Origin: a bacterium
GTDB taxonomy: Bacteria; Zhuqueibacterota; QNDG01; JAGLOF01
DNA: 64,000 bases
Assembly: GCA_016934955.1 (NCBI GenBank)
Contig: JAFGRY010000017.1
Span: 62,001 to 126,000 of the forward strand
Direction: 5' to 3'
In this document: positions 45,658-55,010 of the stretch, piece after piece
How the letters are laid out: each line of letters begins with the position of its first letter
Numbering within the stretch: the first letter of the stretch is position 1
Translations under genes and position numbers: made by a program
Notes under the pieces: generated by a model
What the model saw: the letters and a program-made list of their open reading frames with translations, nothing else
Database searches by the model: none
What the model was told of the DNA's origin: nothing

Positions 45658-46658
45658 TGGTGCATTCTGATAGTGGATTGTTAACGCGTGATGCCATTAA
45701 TCCGATCCTTACAGCCGCCCAATGGCCCTACCCTGTGACAAGCGTCTTTAATCCCGGAGCGGTACTGCTGCCGGACGGTGTGACCCTGCTTCTCTGTCGG
45801 GTGGAAGACCGGCGTGGACATTCGCATCTCTGCGCTGCCCGCTCACGCAACGGCATCGATGGTTGGGAGATTGATCTCCGGCCGACCCTGCATCCCGATC
45901 CGGAACACTGTCCTGAAGAACTGTGGGGCATTGAAGACCCCCGGATAACCTATCTCGATGAATTACATATGTATGCCGTTGTTTACACAGCGTATACGCA
46001 GACCGGACCGGGAGTTTCCCTGGCACTGACCGAGGATTTTCACTGTTTTGAGCGTTATGGTCTGATCATGCCGCCTGAAAATAAGGACGCAGCCCTTTTG
46101 CCCTATCGCATTAAAGGGAACTGGGCGTTGATTCACCGGCCGTTCAGTGCTTCATCCGGGAATATGTGGATCTCTTATTCTTCAAATTTACGGGATTGGG
46201 GCGATCACAGGGTGATGATGAAGGCCAGACAGGGAGGATGGTGGGATTCCCACAAGATAGGACTCACTGCTCCACCCATTGAAACGCCAAAGGGCTGGCT
46301 CATATTGTATCATGGTGTACGGCAAAATGCGGCCGGCTCACTTTACAGAGTCGGAGCGGCCCTGCTTGATCTGCAGAGACCGGACATCTGTTTAAAACGC
46401 AGTGATGAGTGGCTGTTTGGACCGGAAGCATCATACGAACGGAGCGGTGATGTCGATAATGTCGTCTTTCCATGCGGGGCCACCATCTGCCCTGACGGTG
46501 ATACGATCCATATCTATTACGGTGCCGCGGACACGAGCGTTGCAGTCGCGACCGGGAGCAAGACGGCCATTCTGGAATGGCTGGCGTGTAATTCGACGAG
46601 TCCATACAAGTACATAAAAAGAAATAAGTCAAAAAAGTGCAATTGTGGCTCGGGGTGA
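45657..46658 (+). CDS. GH130-type glycoside phosphorylase/hydrolase
   Basis: 333 residues; its ATG overlaps the stop of the GT4 fusion. GH130 features: 'TSVFNPGAVLLPDGVTLLLC' and RVEDRRGHSHL, 'WGIEDPRITYLDELHMYAVV', 'NKDAALLPYRIKGNWALIHR', 'WWDSHKIGLTAPPIETPKGW', LILYHGVR and 'VVFPCGATICPDGDTIHIYY' with GAADTSVA. The catalytic Asp of GH130 is expected in the EDPR segment. Known members phosphorolyse or hydrolyse beta-1,4- or beta-1,2-mannosides. It is a compact single-domain protein, unlike the receiver-fused member at 34158. Confidence 0.92.
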   Translation: MVHSDSGLLTRDAINPILTAAQWPYPVTSVFNPGAVLLPDGVTLLLCRVEDRRGHSHLCAARSRNGIDGWEIDLRPTLHPDPEHCPEELWGIEDPRITYLDELHMYAVVYTAYTQTGPGVSLALTEDFHCFERYGLIMPPENKDAALLPYRIKGNWALIHRPFSASSGNMWISYSSNLRDWGDHRVMMKARQGGWWDSHKIGLTAPPIETPKGWLILYHGVRQNAAGSLYRVGAALLDLQRPDICLKRSDEWLFGPEASYERSGDVDNVVFPCGATICPDGDTIHIYYGAADTSVAVATGSKTAILEWLACNSTSPYKYIKRNKSKKCNCGSG

Positions 46659-47053
46659 GTCCACGATTTTTCGCTTCAGACCGGGTACTCCTTGGTCACC
46701 CCCATCACATATATCTGCCAAGCCAAGCCGCATAGAGCAACGAACGCGGAATTGATGAGCAGATCCGGGCTGCCCTTCGATCCAGATTATAAATGTCACC
46801 GGATTACTGTTCGTCCATCAAACAAATACAATCCTGAGCCGCCACGCCCCTTTCAATGTACCCTGTTTATGCCGGAGTGTCCGTGTAGCAGCAACGCGTG
46901 AATTCCGGCAGTGAAAAAAAGTTGATTGTCAGAGTATTTTGTATTAATTTAATATGTGTGTATACCCCTTATCCAGTAATGGTTTCTGTGCATTGAATGG
47001 AAAGTGCTCGTTTCCGTATCAGGCCGGAATGTTAACATGTGCAATTGATCGTT
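46659..47053. other. Intergenic region without recognisable gene
   Basis: A 69-codon frame (46692-46901) has no ribosome site and an atypical composition. The segment near 46930-46970 is strongly AT-rich (TATTTTGTATTAATTTAATA) and could hold the promoter for the DUF1003 gene. Confidence 0.5.
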
Positions 47054-47098
47054 CAACGGTGACACACAGTTTACCGTTGTGCGACAGTAAACGGTAAA
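47054..47098 (+). promoter_or_regulatory. Competing hairpins before DUF1003 gene (possible leader switch or operator)
   Basis: CAACGGT (47054-47060) can pair with ACCGTTG (47073-47079), while TTTACCGTT (47070-47078) pairs exactly with AACGGTAAA (47090-47098). The middle segment is shared, so the two stems exclude each other. They end 23 bases before the start codon and are followed by a run of A. The same bases could be an operator with three half-sites. Confidence 0.4.
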
Positions 47099-47121
47099 AA
47101 AAATGGTACGCGAGATACTGT

Positions 47122-47829
47122 ATGAAAAAGAATTCAGACATCAGACAAATCTGTGCTATCTGCGGCAAGGCGTTCGCTGCGGCTGATATTGTCGCAGGGG
47201 CAGTCGTACGTGATCCGGTAGCGGAGCTGATCCGTAAAGAACATCCCGGCTGGGCTGAAAATGATTTTATCTGCCAATCCGACCTCTCGGATTTTCGTTC
47301 CAAATATGTGCATTCACTGCTGGAATCAGAAAAAGGGGAACTGAGCGATCTGGAGCATGAAGTGCTTGACCGGCTGCAGGAGCAGGAGCTGCTTGCAAAA
47401 AACGTCGAAGAGGAGTACGAGCAGGATTGGACCTTAGGGGAACGTCTGGCGGACAGGATCGCCTCGTTTGGCGGAAGCTGGAAATTTTTAATCCTGTTCG
47501 GAATTGTTCTGACCCTGTGGATCGCCATCAATTCCGCGGTGCTGCTCCTGAAACCAGTCGATCCCTATCCATTCATCCTTCTGAACCTGCTGCTCTCATG
47601 TCTCGCCGCGATTCAGGCTCCCATAATCATGATGAGTCAGAACCGGCAGGAGTCGAAAGACAGAATACGGTCCCAGCATGATTATCAGGTCAATCTGAAA
47701 GCCGAGCTGGAGATCAGGCAGCTGCATGAAAAACTGGATCATTTGCTCCAGCAGCAGTGGCAGCGGCTGGCGCAGATCCAGGAAATTCAGATGGAGCAAC
47801 TGGCCGAGCTGGGCAGAATCAAGCGGTGA
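47122..47829 (+). CDS. DUF1003 membrane protein
   Basis: 235 residues. The N-terminal 60 residues include 'CAICGKAFAAADIVAGAVVR', a two-Cys knuckle. The DUF1003 core follows: 'LGERLADRIASFGGSWKFLI', 'VDPYPFILLNLLLSCLAAIQ' and APIIMMSQNRQESKDR, with two membrane helices, then a C-terminal coiled coil ('RQLHEKLDHLLQQQWQRLAQ'). Function unknown; family members are often near Mg or metal transport genes, and an MgtC-like gene follows here. Confidence 0.9.
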   Translation: MKKNSDIRQICAICGKAFAAADIVAGAVVRDPVAELIRKEHPGWAENDFICQSDLSDFRSKYVHSLLESEKGELSDLEHEVLDRLQEQELLAKNVEEEYEQDWTLGERLADRIASFGGSWKFLILFGIVLTLWIAINSAVLLLKPVDPYPFILLNLLLSCLAAIQAPIIMMSQNRQESKDRIRSQHDYQVNLKAELEIRQLHEKLDHLLQQQWQRLAQIQEIQMEQLAELGRIKR

Positions 47830-47928
47830 CCCTCTCCGCAGGGAGAGGGGATGGTGTTTCAGCATAACGACAGGCATCCGGGCTCAAGGCAAGTACGTAA
47901 CGGCGGTTACCGCAGGAGGTGTGCTATC

Positions 47929-48408
47929 ATGACATTTGTCGAGCATGTTTTCAATGTGTTCCCCTTTACCTGGACGGAGATACTCTGCGCCATTGTCGCG
48001 GGCGCCGTTGTCGGGGCTGAACGGCAGCTCTCGGGAAAGCCGATCGGCATCAGGACCGGCATTCTCATCTGTCTTTCCACCTACGCGTTCGCGACCTTCG
48101 CCAGCCTCAATCCGTCGGGAACACCGGATTCCTCACGTATCGTTCCCCAGATCATCACCGGGATAGGGTTCCTGGGAGGCGGGGTCATTCTGACCCGGAA
48201 CGGCATCGTCGTCGGTGTCACTTCGGCCGCCTGCATCTGGATTCTGGCTGCAATAGGCATCACCATCGGCCTTAATTTTCCCTATACAGGAGTAAAGCTC
48301 GCTGTTTTGTCAGTGGTGCTGCTGCTGGGCATTGAAAACCTGGAAAAGCGCATTACCAGCCTGCATCAGGGCGCGCATCGTAAACAGCCCAAAGAAAAAG
48401 GTGAATGA
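47929..48408 (+). CDS. MgtC/SapB family membrane protein
   Basis: 159 residues. AGGAGGTG lies upstream of ATG 47929, and a longer frame from 47851 contains no membrane signal in its extra part. Family motifs: 'GAVVGAERQLSGKPIGIRTG' and 'ITGIGFLGGGVILTRNGIVV' with GVTSAACIW, in four to five membrane helices. MgtC-type proteins affect magnesium homeostasis and ATP synthase activity and support survival under Mg limitation or acid stress. It lacks the C-terminal ACT-like domain of long MgtC. Tandem with DUF1003. Confidence 0.9.
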   Translation: MTFVEHVFNVFPFTWTEILCAIVAGAVVGAERQLSGKPIGIRTGILICLSTYAFATFASLNPSGTPDSSRIVPQIITGIGFLGGGVILTRNGIVVGVTSAACIWILAAIGITIGLNFPYTGVKLAVLSVVLLLGIENLEKRITSLHQGAHRKQPKEKGE

Positions 48409-48849
48409 CGGCCGTGATGCAGGCCGCATATGCGGATACCGGTTTGCCGCAGACCGGCGCTCCGCGCGTGCTGCGTCTGCCGTGGCGGGCCGGATTCTGT
48501 GTGTCATGATAAAGTGCTTGCGTTCCAACCCGGATGTGGTTACATTACTGTAATCCTCGTTTTATTAATCGCGTTGTATCGGCGCCATCAACACGTTTCA
48601 CTGTCATCCGAATACTTTCACCGTAGGTGTTGAACCGTTCATGCCCGGTATCAGGCATACCTGTGCGTACCGGAAACGAGGTGTTCTCCATTTTGTTATT
48701 GTATGGATCATCGGCGATGAGCCGTCGGACGGTCTCCATTGTCATGACACTGCCGACCGATAGTCCTGAAAAGAGGCTGACATTCCAACACTGTTCCCTC
48801 CGCCATGCGCGGCCAAGACAGTCGTTTACCAGCGATAAGGGAAAGTATC
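48409..48849. other. Intergenic region without recognisable gene
   Basis: Roughly 440 bases with only short frames that lack ribosome sites. No clear hairpin-plus-T-run, repeat or RNA gene is seen. Confidence 0.5.
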
Positions 48850-49239
48850 ATGTACGAAATTGAAAAAAGAGAGTACGGCTATAAACTCACGTTCAGGGGG
48901 ATGATCAGGGGCGAAGAGATGAAAGCCTGGGTTGATGACTCGAAGAAAGAGCTTGCCGATGCTCCCGAAGCGTTCGGAGTGTTCGTCGATATGCGAACCC
49001 TGAAACCGATATCCGTTGATGCGCAGGTGCAGATGCAGGAAGGGCAGCAGCTCTACAAAGCGAAAGGCATGGTTCGTTCGGTGGTCATTGTCGACAGCGC
49101 GGTAACGAAAATGCAGTTCAAGCGGATTGCCATACGAACCGGCATCGATGAATGGGAACGATATATTGATGCATCGGCCAATCCCGACTGGCACAAGGCC
49201 GGTATGGCCTGGATTAATGACGCCATCGATCCCGATTGA
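48850..49239 (+). CDS. SpoIIAA/STAS-like protein
   Basis: 129 residues from ATG 48850 (AAGGGAAAG upstream). 'YEIEKREYGYKLTFRGMIRG' leads into 'APEAFGVFVDMRTLKPISVD' and 'AKGMVRSVVIVDSAVTKMQF', ending 'DASANPDWHKAGMAWINDAI'. The strand/helix order resembles stand-alone STAS or SpoIIAA-like proteins, which bind lipids or partner regulators. The classical Ser phosphorylation motif is absent. Cytoplasmic. Confidence 0.6.
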   Translation: MYEIEKREYGYKLTFRGMIRGEEMKAWVDDSKKELADAPEAFGVFVDMRTLKPISVDAQVQMQEGQQLYKAKGMVRSVVIVDSAVTKMQFKRIAIRTGIDEWERYIDASANPDWHKAGMAWINDAIDPD

Positions 49240-49490
49240 TGAGGAGAGCGGACCTGTTTCCCCCGCCGGGGGGATCAGAGTAACGGATATGCATCACTCC
49301 CGCATTGCCTGTTGAAATAGATGATTTTTCTCGTTACATTAATCCATACTGACCATTATCCGAGTACCAGCCGATTTTTTGAACCGTCTGTTCCGGATCA
49401 CACTGCCGGGGGATGCATCTCCTCTGCCGGTGCGCTGACCGGATTCGACCATACGCACCCGCGTTACTGTATCAGAACAGGGAGGGAAAC

Positions 49491-51548
49491 ATGAACAGCG
49501 CTCTCACCGGAAACGAGCGGTCCGGTTCGGCTTCAGCCTGGATCGCCCCCGTAATGGCGTTTGCCGCGGCCTATCTGCTCTACGCGTTCAGCGGAGCCAG
49601 AGGCATATTCTGGGGTGATGCCGGAGAATTCGCCGCAGCCGCGCGTACCCTGGGTATCGGTCATCCCTACGGCCATCCGCTATTCTGGCTGCTGGGACGT
49701 CTGAGTATGATCATCGGTCCCGCTCATCCCGCGGCCGCCATGACGGAACTCACGGCCCTTACCGGTGCCGGTACGGCTGCCGCCGCCGCCATGGTCGCCC
49801 GGGAAATACTCTCGGAGAGGGTGAAAGGAACCGCCCGCACAGTCATTCCCGTCACAGCCGCGCTCACGTTTGCGGTCATGGAGACGGTGTGGGCCCAGGC
49901 CACGTTCATCGAAGTGTACCAGCTGCAGGCGCTGCTGGCCATGCTGGCGCTGCTCTTTTTTCAGCAGTATCTGAACCGTGAGGATGCGCGCAGACTGTTT
50001 GCCGCCCTTTTCTTCTGGGGCCTGTCCGCCACGCTCGGCATCTATATCGGCATTCTGGCCGTTTTACCCATTCTGGTGCTGATCCAGAGACGGGGACGTC
50101 TGCCGGCGATCTCGCCCGGTGTCGCCGGAGGCGCGGTAGTCTCCTTCGTTCTCCCGCTCACCTTGTGGCTCTATCTGCCCGTGCGCACCGCGGTGCATCC
50201 GCCGTTTCTCTGGGCGCGGGTTGATTCCTTGAGCGCGTTTCTCGCCTACCTCTCCAGGGCAATGTATGAACATATCGTTCCCGCAGGAGCGGCTGCCTGG
50301 AGCATCTCACTCTCCCGCACAGTGATGATACTGCTCGGCAACGTCGGTGTGTGGGGCGGTCTTCTTGTCCTGGTCTGGCTGATCCGAACGATCAAACAGA
50401 GGACCGCGGACCGGCTTTGGCCCTATCCGGCGGCGGCATCAGCGGTGCTGCTGATATCAGGACTGCTGATACCGCTCTCCCTTTCTTTCCGGCAGATGGT
50501 TGACATGGATGTCTATTTTCTCCCGGCATTTCTCCTGCTGGTTCCTGTCTTCACGTCCGGGCTTGAGACGGTCGCCGGCCGCCTGAAGCCGGGTGCCGTC
50601 TGGCTTCTGCTGCTTCCGGTAATCGCAACCGCTGCCTGGCAGTGGTCAGGGATATCTATCGCGAACAAGGACACTATCCGGCGGTTTCAGACCTGTCTGG
50701 TTACCGCCCTGCCCGCGGGATCCACACTGATCCTTTCTTCCGATGAAGTGGCCTATCCACTCTTCGATGCAGCCTATGTTGCGGGGAATGAGAAGGGATT
50801 TCGGGTGCCGCTCACGGAGGAAATACACATCGAAACCGTTCTCGACACCTCGCTCCATGCTGCGTCCCCCCATTTTTTCGAGCTGACCACCTATTTCACC
50901 CGGGAAATCCTGCCCCGGTACCGTTTCGCTATCGCCGGACCCCTGCTCGCTCATGAAAGCGATTCCTCTGCCGCCGCCCTGCTTGAACGCCGGTTCAGCA
51001 TGCTGTTCAATCCCGACACTCTCGTCCCCGGAGAATTGAACCGGCTGGACAGGCTCAGCATGGCGAGGATATGGTCCCGGCGCGGAGTGTACTGGTTTCA
51101 GCTGTTCAGTCAGGCGCCTTCAGGAAGCGGCGAACAGCAGGCGACGCTGCAGGAAGCGGTCCGCAGTTTCCGCAACGCATCCCGCTTCGATGATTTCAGC
51201 CTGGAAGGGGCGCTGCATGCGGCCAATCTTGCCATGGCCCTCGCGCGCACCAGTGACGGAGATGCGGCCGAGGCGGCCGCCCGGCAGGCGCTGCGTCTCA
51301 ACTCCCGGTCTCCCGAGGCGTTCCGGGCGCTCTATTTCCTCTCGGTGCAGAAGCAGGATTATGAGCGGGCCATTACCCATCTGAACAAGGCGATGCAGCT
51401 GTCCCGGCCATCCGCCGATGACTATGTCAAACTGGCAACGCTCTACCTCCTTACCGGCCGCAGAGAGGAGGGCGGCGATGCCTATCAGCGGGCCCTGGAT
51501 CTGGGCGCCGCACCCCAGCCCGGCCTCGAGCAGGCGATCGGCCTCTGA
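49491..51548 (+). CDS. DUF2723 membrane protein (TMEM260-like) with C-terminal TPR
   Basis: 685 residues; GGGAGGGAAAC before ATG 49491. Ten or so membrane helices; DUF2723 hallmark near the N-terminus ('FWGDAGEFAAAARTLGIGHP' then YGHPLFWLLGRL), with a conserved Asp-Glu pair in a GT-C-like lumenal loop, and 'FAVMETVWAQATFIEVYQLQ'. The last 130 residues hold TPR repeats ('NLAMALARTSDGDAAEAAAR', 'YERAITHLNKAMQLS'). DUF2723 proteins are GT-C fold; the human relative TMEM260 is an O-mannosyltransferase. A protein or lipid glycosylation role at the membrane is likely. Confidence 0.88.
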   Translation: MNSALTGNERSGSASAWIAPVMAFAAAYLLYAFSGARGIFWGDAGEFAAAARTLGIGHPYGHPLFWLLGRLSMIIGPAHPAAAMTELTALTGAGTAAAAAMVAREILSERVKGTARTVIPVTAALTFAVMETVWAQATFIEVYQLQALLAMLALLFFQQYLNREDARRLFAALFFWGLSATLGIYIGILAVLPILVLIQRRGRLPAISPGVAGGAVVSFVLPLTLWLYLPVRTAVHPPFLWARVDSLSAFLAYLSRAMYEHIVPAGAAAWSISLSRTVMILLGNVGVWGGLLVLVWLIRTIKQRTADRLWPYPAAASAVLLISGLLIPLSLSFRQMVDMDVYFLPAFLLLVPVFTSGLETVAGRLKPGAVWLLLLPVIATAAWQWSGISIANKDTIRRFQTCLVTALPAGSTLILSSDEVAYPLFDAAYVAGNEKGFRVPLTEEIHIETVLDTSLHAASPHFFELTTYFTREILPRYRFAIAGPLLAHESDSSAAALLERRFSMLFNPDTLVPGELNRLDRLSMARIWSRRGVYWFQLFSQAPSGSGEQQATLQEAVRSFRNASRFDDFSLEGALHAANLAMALARTSDGDAAEAAARQALRLNSRSPEAFRALYFLSVQKQDYERAITHLNKAMQLSRPSADDYVKLATLYLLTGRREEGGDAYQRALDLGAAPQPGLEQAIGL

Positions 51549-51729
51549 GCGGGAGGGAGATGGTCCATGGAACGGACGATCCCTCCGGCGGCGGCTCTGC
51601 TGATCCTGTTATTGGGAACGGCAAGGACCCGGCAAACGGAGCGGCCGCGTCTGCCGTGTCCCAATGCGGCGCAGCTGGCCTGGCAGGAGGCATAAGACAG
51701 ATCCCGCTGCTTCGGTCAATCGCCTGGGC

Positions 51730-51798
51730 AAGAAACGAAATACAGGAAGGTCATAGTACGTATTCTATTTTCGTTTCTTTCGTGATTTTCGCGGGTGA
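51730..51798. repeat. Inverted repeat within a dispersed CACGAA-type repeat
   Basis: AAGAAACGAAA (51730-51740) is the exact reverse complement of 51769-51779. The right arm continues as 'TTTCGTGATTTTCGCGGGTG', the style of the TTTCGTG-rich intergenic repeats known in many environmental bacteria. Related sequence is at 53900-53934 and at the end of the gene at 57270. Confidence 0.45.
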
Positions 51799-51838
51799 AT
51801 TCGAGGATGAAAAAATGTGATGAAAGGGAACGCTCCCC

Positions 51839-52207
51839 ATGAATCCAATCGTAATCGTCATTATCAATCTGGCCCTGGTGTCTTATTCCATCGGCGTCTG
51901 GAGTGAACGGATTGCGGGACGTCTTCGTCCGGGCCACCTTGTTTTTTTCTATCTGGGCTTTATCTGTGATACGTGGGGTACGGGTATGATGTTCGGGTCG
52001 GCCGGAAAACTGCTCTTTAATTTTCATGCCCTCACCGGCGTTCTGGCGATCGTGCTGATGGCCGTGCATGCGGTCTGGGCCACGGTGGTCCTGATCAAGA
52101 AAGGTGAAAAATGGATCACCGTATTTCACCGCTTCAGTATCACGGTCTGGGTGATCTGGCTGATTCCCTATTCCGGTCCCATGCTGCTGAGGGTATTTGC
52201 AAAATAA
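51839..52207 (+). CDS. HsmA-type small membrane protein (TIGR03987 family)
   Basis: 122 residues with AAAGGGAA upstream. Four membrane helices; motifs 'LVSYSIGVWSERIAGRLRPG', 'FYLGFICDTWGTGMMF' and 'FNFHALTGVLAIVLMAVHAV' match a conserved family of about 120-residue proteins containing several His and Trp residues in the membrane. Function is unknown. Confidence 0.85.
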   Translation: MNPIVIVIINLALVSYSIGVWSERIAGRLRPGHLVFFYLGFICDTWGTGMMFGSAGKLLFNFHALTGVLAIVLMAVHAVWATVVLIKKGEKWITVFHRFSITVWVIWLIPYSGPMLLRVFAK

Positions 52208-52301
52208 CCATCGTGATACATCGTCGGTACCGGTGATCAGCCTGCATACATCGTTCGGCCGGCATACAGTCCGGTACCTGCAACAATGGAGGAAGCCTCA
52301 T

Positions 52302-53810
52302 ATGAGTGATATGCATACGCTTGACAGGCGGTCGTTTCTCAAGGCGGGCGGCGCCGCCCTTGCCGGAATCGCCCTCTCTGGTCCGGGCTGTTTTCGTTCC
52401 GGCGGGAAGCGTCCGAATATCGTCTTCATTCTGGCAGATGACCTTGGATACGGCGATGTGGGATGCTACGGTGCCTCCGCGGTTCCGACACCCAATATCG
52501 ACCGCCTGGCCAGGGAAGGAGTACGGTTTACCAGCGGCTACTGTTCGGCTGCCACCTGCACTCCCACCCGGTTTTCACTGCTGACCGGGAAATACGCGTT
52601 CCGGCAGGAGGGCACCGGGGTGGCGGCGCCCAACGCCACGGCGATCATTCAGCCCGGCACGGTAACCCTGCCGTCGCTGCTGAAACAGGCGGGCTATGCC
52701 ACCGCGGTCATCGGCAAGTGGCACCTTGGTCTCGGCGAAGGCGAGCAGCCGGACTGGAACGGCGAGCTGAAGCCGGGCCCGCTGGAAATCGGGTTCGACC
52801 GCTGTTTCCTGCTGCCCACCACCAACGACCGGGTGCCCAGTGTCTTCATTGACGATCACCGGGTCAAGGACCTCGATCCCTCGGATCCGCTCTGGGTCAG
52901 CCGTGAAAACCTGGACGGGCAGCCCGACGGAAGCGAACTGAGAGACCGGCTGCGCATGGACTGGAGCGACGGGCATAACTATTCCGTGCACAACGGCATC
53001 GGCCGCATCTGGTATTTCGGCGGCGGGCACGCGGCCCGCTGGCGGGATGAAGACCTGGCCGATACCTGGGTGAAGGAGTCCGTGCAGTGGATGGAGGAGC
53101 AGAAAGAAAATCCCTTCTTTCTTTATTTCGCCTCTCATGATATTCACGTCCCCCGCATGCCCCATGAGCGCTTTCAGGGCGCAACCAGCCTCGGCTACAG
53201 GGGTGACGCTATTGTCGAGCTCGACTGGTGCGTGGGGCAGATACTCGCTGCCCTGGACCGCCTGAACCTGACCGGGAATACGCTGGTGATTTTCGCCAGT
53301 GACAACGGCCCGGTGCTGGATGACGGCTACAAGGACGGCGCCGTGGAGCGGCTCGGCGATCACACACCTGCGGGTCCCTACCGGGGCGGGAAGTACAGCG
53401 TCTATGAAGGGGGAACGCACACGCCCTTCATCACCCGCTGGCCCGGCACCATCGCTCCCGGCGAGTCCGATGTCCTGGTGTGCACGATCGATATGGCGGC
53501 CAGCCTGGCCGGCTTCACCGGAGAGAAACTGCCCGCGGGATCCTGCCCCGACAGTTTCGATGTGATGGATGCCCTCCTGGGAAAACCAAACGCACCCGGC
53601 AGGGACCACCTGGTGGAGGAGGGGAACGGTCTGGCACTGCGCGACCGCGACTGGAAATTCATCCGCTTCCGGGACGGCCGCACGGAACTGTACAATCTCA
53701 CGGCGGATCCGGGAGAGACAATGAATCTTATCGGGACGGAGACGGACAGGGCGGAGGCCATGCGGAAGCGGCTTGAAGAGATAGAGAAGGCGGGGGCGAG
53801 CAGAGTGTAA
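52302..53810 (+). CDS. Tat-exported sulfatase (S1 family, arylsulfatase type)
   Basis: 502 residues. GGAGGAAG (52288-52295) points to ATG 52302. The N-terminus has a twin-arginine signal (DRRSFLK, then AGGAALAGIALSGPGC), perhaps with lipidation at Cys. The S1 sulfatase signature Cys86-T-P-T-Arg90 gives the formylglycine site, metal ligands are in 'IVFILADDLGYGDVG' and 'VIFASDNGPVLDD', and 'VIGKWHLGLG' is the substrate-site Lys and His. It needs a formylglycine-generating enzyme or anSME, not seen here. It probably removes sulfate esters from external glycans. Confidence 0.93.
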   Translation: MSDMHTLDRRSFLKAGGAALAGIALSGPGCFRSGGKRPNIVFILADDLGYGDVGCYGASAVPTPNIDRLAREGVRFTSGYCSAATCTPTRFSLLTGKYAFRQEGTGVAAPNATAIIQPGTVTLPSLLKQAGYATAVIGKWHLGLGEGEQPDWNGELKPGPLEIGFDRCFLLPTTNDRVPSVFIDDHRVKDLDPSDPLWVSRENLDGQPDGSELRDRLRMDWSDGHNYSVHNGIGRIWYFGGGHAARWRDEDLADTWVKESVQWMEEQKENPFFLYFASHDIHVPRMPHERFQGATSLGYRGDAIVELDWCVGQILAALDRLNLTGNTLVIFASDNGPVLDDGYKDGAVERLGDHTPAGPYRGGKYSVYEGGTHTPFITRWPGTIAPGESDVLVCTIDMAASLAGFTGEKLPAGSCPDSFDVMDALLGKPNAPGRDHLVEEGNGLALRDRDWKFIRFRDGRTELYNLTADPGETMNLIGTETDRAEAMRKRLEEIEKAGASRV

Positions 53811-53899
53811 CCGCTGCTGGAGAGCGGAGGCCGGAGCCGGGAAAGCCGCGCAGCGACGGTTGTTTTCCGAGACCGTGATTGATGTCCGGTCTATATTTC

Positions 53900-53934
53900 A
53901 AAACGCCAACGAAGGACACGGAGGGCGCGAAAGG
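53900..53934. repeat. CACGAAGG-type dispersed intergenic repeat
   Basis: The sequence AAAACGCCAACGAAGGACAC followed by GGAGGGCGCGAAAGG is a slightly degenerate form of the 'CACGAAGGACACGAAGGGCACGAAAGG-like' repeats (read in parts) widespread in environmental bacterial genomes. It lies in the 189-base gap after the first sulfatase. Confidence 0.45.
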
Positions 53935-53999
53935 AATACAATAATGGAAACACGTTTTTCATATCATGTGTCCTGGCGGATTAACGATGGAGTCTTCCA

Positions 54000-55010
54000 A
54001 TGAAAAGATGTGCTGTGTATCTTTATTGGGTGCTGGTGCCTGCCATTGGATTGTCATGTTATCAGGACCGTACCGTTCAAAAAGTGCGCGGACCGTACCT
54101 GGGGCAGAATCCGCCCGGAGATACTCCCGTCCTCTTCGCTCCCGGCATTGTTTCCACCGGACTCGATGAGCTGAATAATGTCTTTTCACCCGACGGCAGC
54201 GAGTTTTATTTCTGTGTGAGAAATCAGCTGGGAATGGTGTCCATATTTTGTCTGCGTGAAACCGGTTCGATCCTGTCCGAACCGGAATTGCTCCCCTTCG
54301 CGTCGGCGGAGGGCGACATCGATGTCACGCTTTCACCGGACGGCTCGACGCTGCTGTTCAGCTCCCGCAGAGCCCTGCCCGGGAGTACCGAACCGAAGCT
54401 GGATAATGATTTCTGGATGGCAAGGCGATCCGAACACGGCTGGAACACTCCCGTTCATCTCGGAGCGGGGATCAATTCGGAGAGTGAAGATTACTATGCC
54501 GTGATGGCCGGAAGCGGCACGATCTATTTTTCCAGTCAGCGTGAGGGTCCGGGTACCAATAATATTTACCGTTCCCCGGCAGTAAACGGTGTTTACCAGG
54601 ATGCTGAGAAGCTGGGGCCGGCGGTCAATACGGAATACCGGGAATTCGATCCCTATATCGCTCCGGATGAATCGTTCCTCATCTTCGCGTCGGACCGTCC
54701 CGGTGGACAGGGAGCTTCCGATCTGTATGTCTGCTTTCAGTCCGGGGACGGCGGCTGGACCGATGCGGTGAATATGGGGAGCACGCTGAACAGCGCCGGG
54801 TCGGAATACTGTCCCATGCTCTCGCCGGACGGCCTGTTTCTTTTTTTCACGGCCGCTCGCCGGGAATCGCCGACGAGGCCCGAGCATCCGGCCACCTATG
54901 ATGATTTTCGTTCAATTCAGAACGGTCCCGGCTATCTGTTCAGCGATATTTACTGGGTCGATGCCGGCATTATCGAACGGCTGGGAGCCGGCGTTCAGGA
55001 CGCGCCCTGA
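54000..55010 (+). CDS. PD40 beta-propeller protein (GPYLGQ family), copy 6
   Basis: 336 residues; GGAG nine bases before the ATG. The signal region ends GLSC, possibly a lipoprotein though the lipobox is weak. GPYLGQNPPG starts at residue 31, then FAPGIVS, 'NVFSPDGSEFYFCVRN', 'LSPDGSTLLFSSRRA', 'LSPDGLFLFFTAARR' and the family ending 'DIYWVDAGIIERL'. It is separated by more than 37 kb from the other copies and lies between a sulfatase and an alpha/beta hydrolase. Confidence 0.8.
   Translation: MKRCAVYLYWVLVPAIGLSCYQDRTVQKVRGPYLGQNPPGDTPVLFAPGIVSTGLDELNNVFSPDGSEFYFCVRNQLGMVSIFCLRETGSILSEPELLPFASAEGDIDVTLSPDGSTLLFSSRRALPGSTEPKLDNDFWMARRSEHGWNTPVHLGAGINSESEDYYAVMAGSGTIYFSSQREGPGTNNIYRSPAVNGVYQDAEKLGPAVNTEYREFDPYIAPDESFLIFASDRPGGQGASDLYVCFQSGDGGWTDAVNMGSTLNSAGSEYCPMLSPDGLFLFFTAARRESPTRPEHPATYDDFRSIQNGPGYLFSDIYWVDAGIIERLGAGVQDAP

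Noticed and set aside
46692..46901. 69-codon frame in the gap after GH130
   Set aside because: No ribosome site, atypical amino-acid composition, no family.
51560..51820. 86-codon frame between DUF2723 and HsmA-type genes
   Set aside because: Low-complexity Gly/Ala sequence, and its end is translated from the CACGAA-type repeat.
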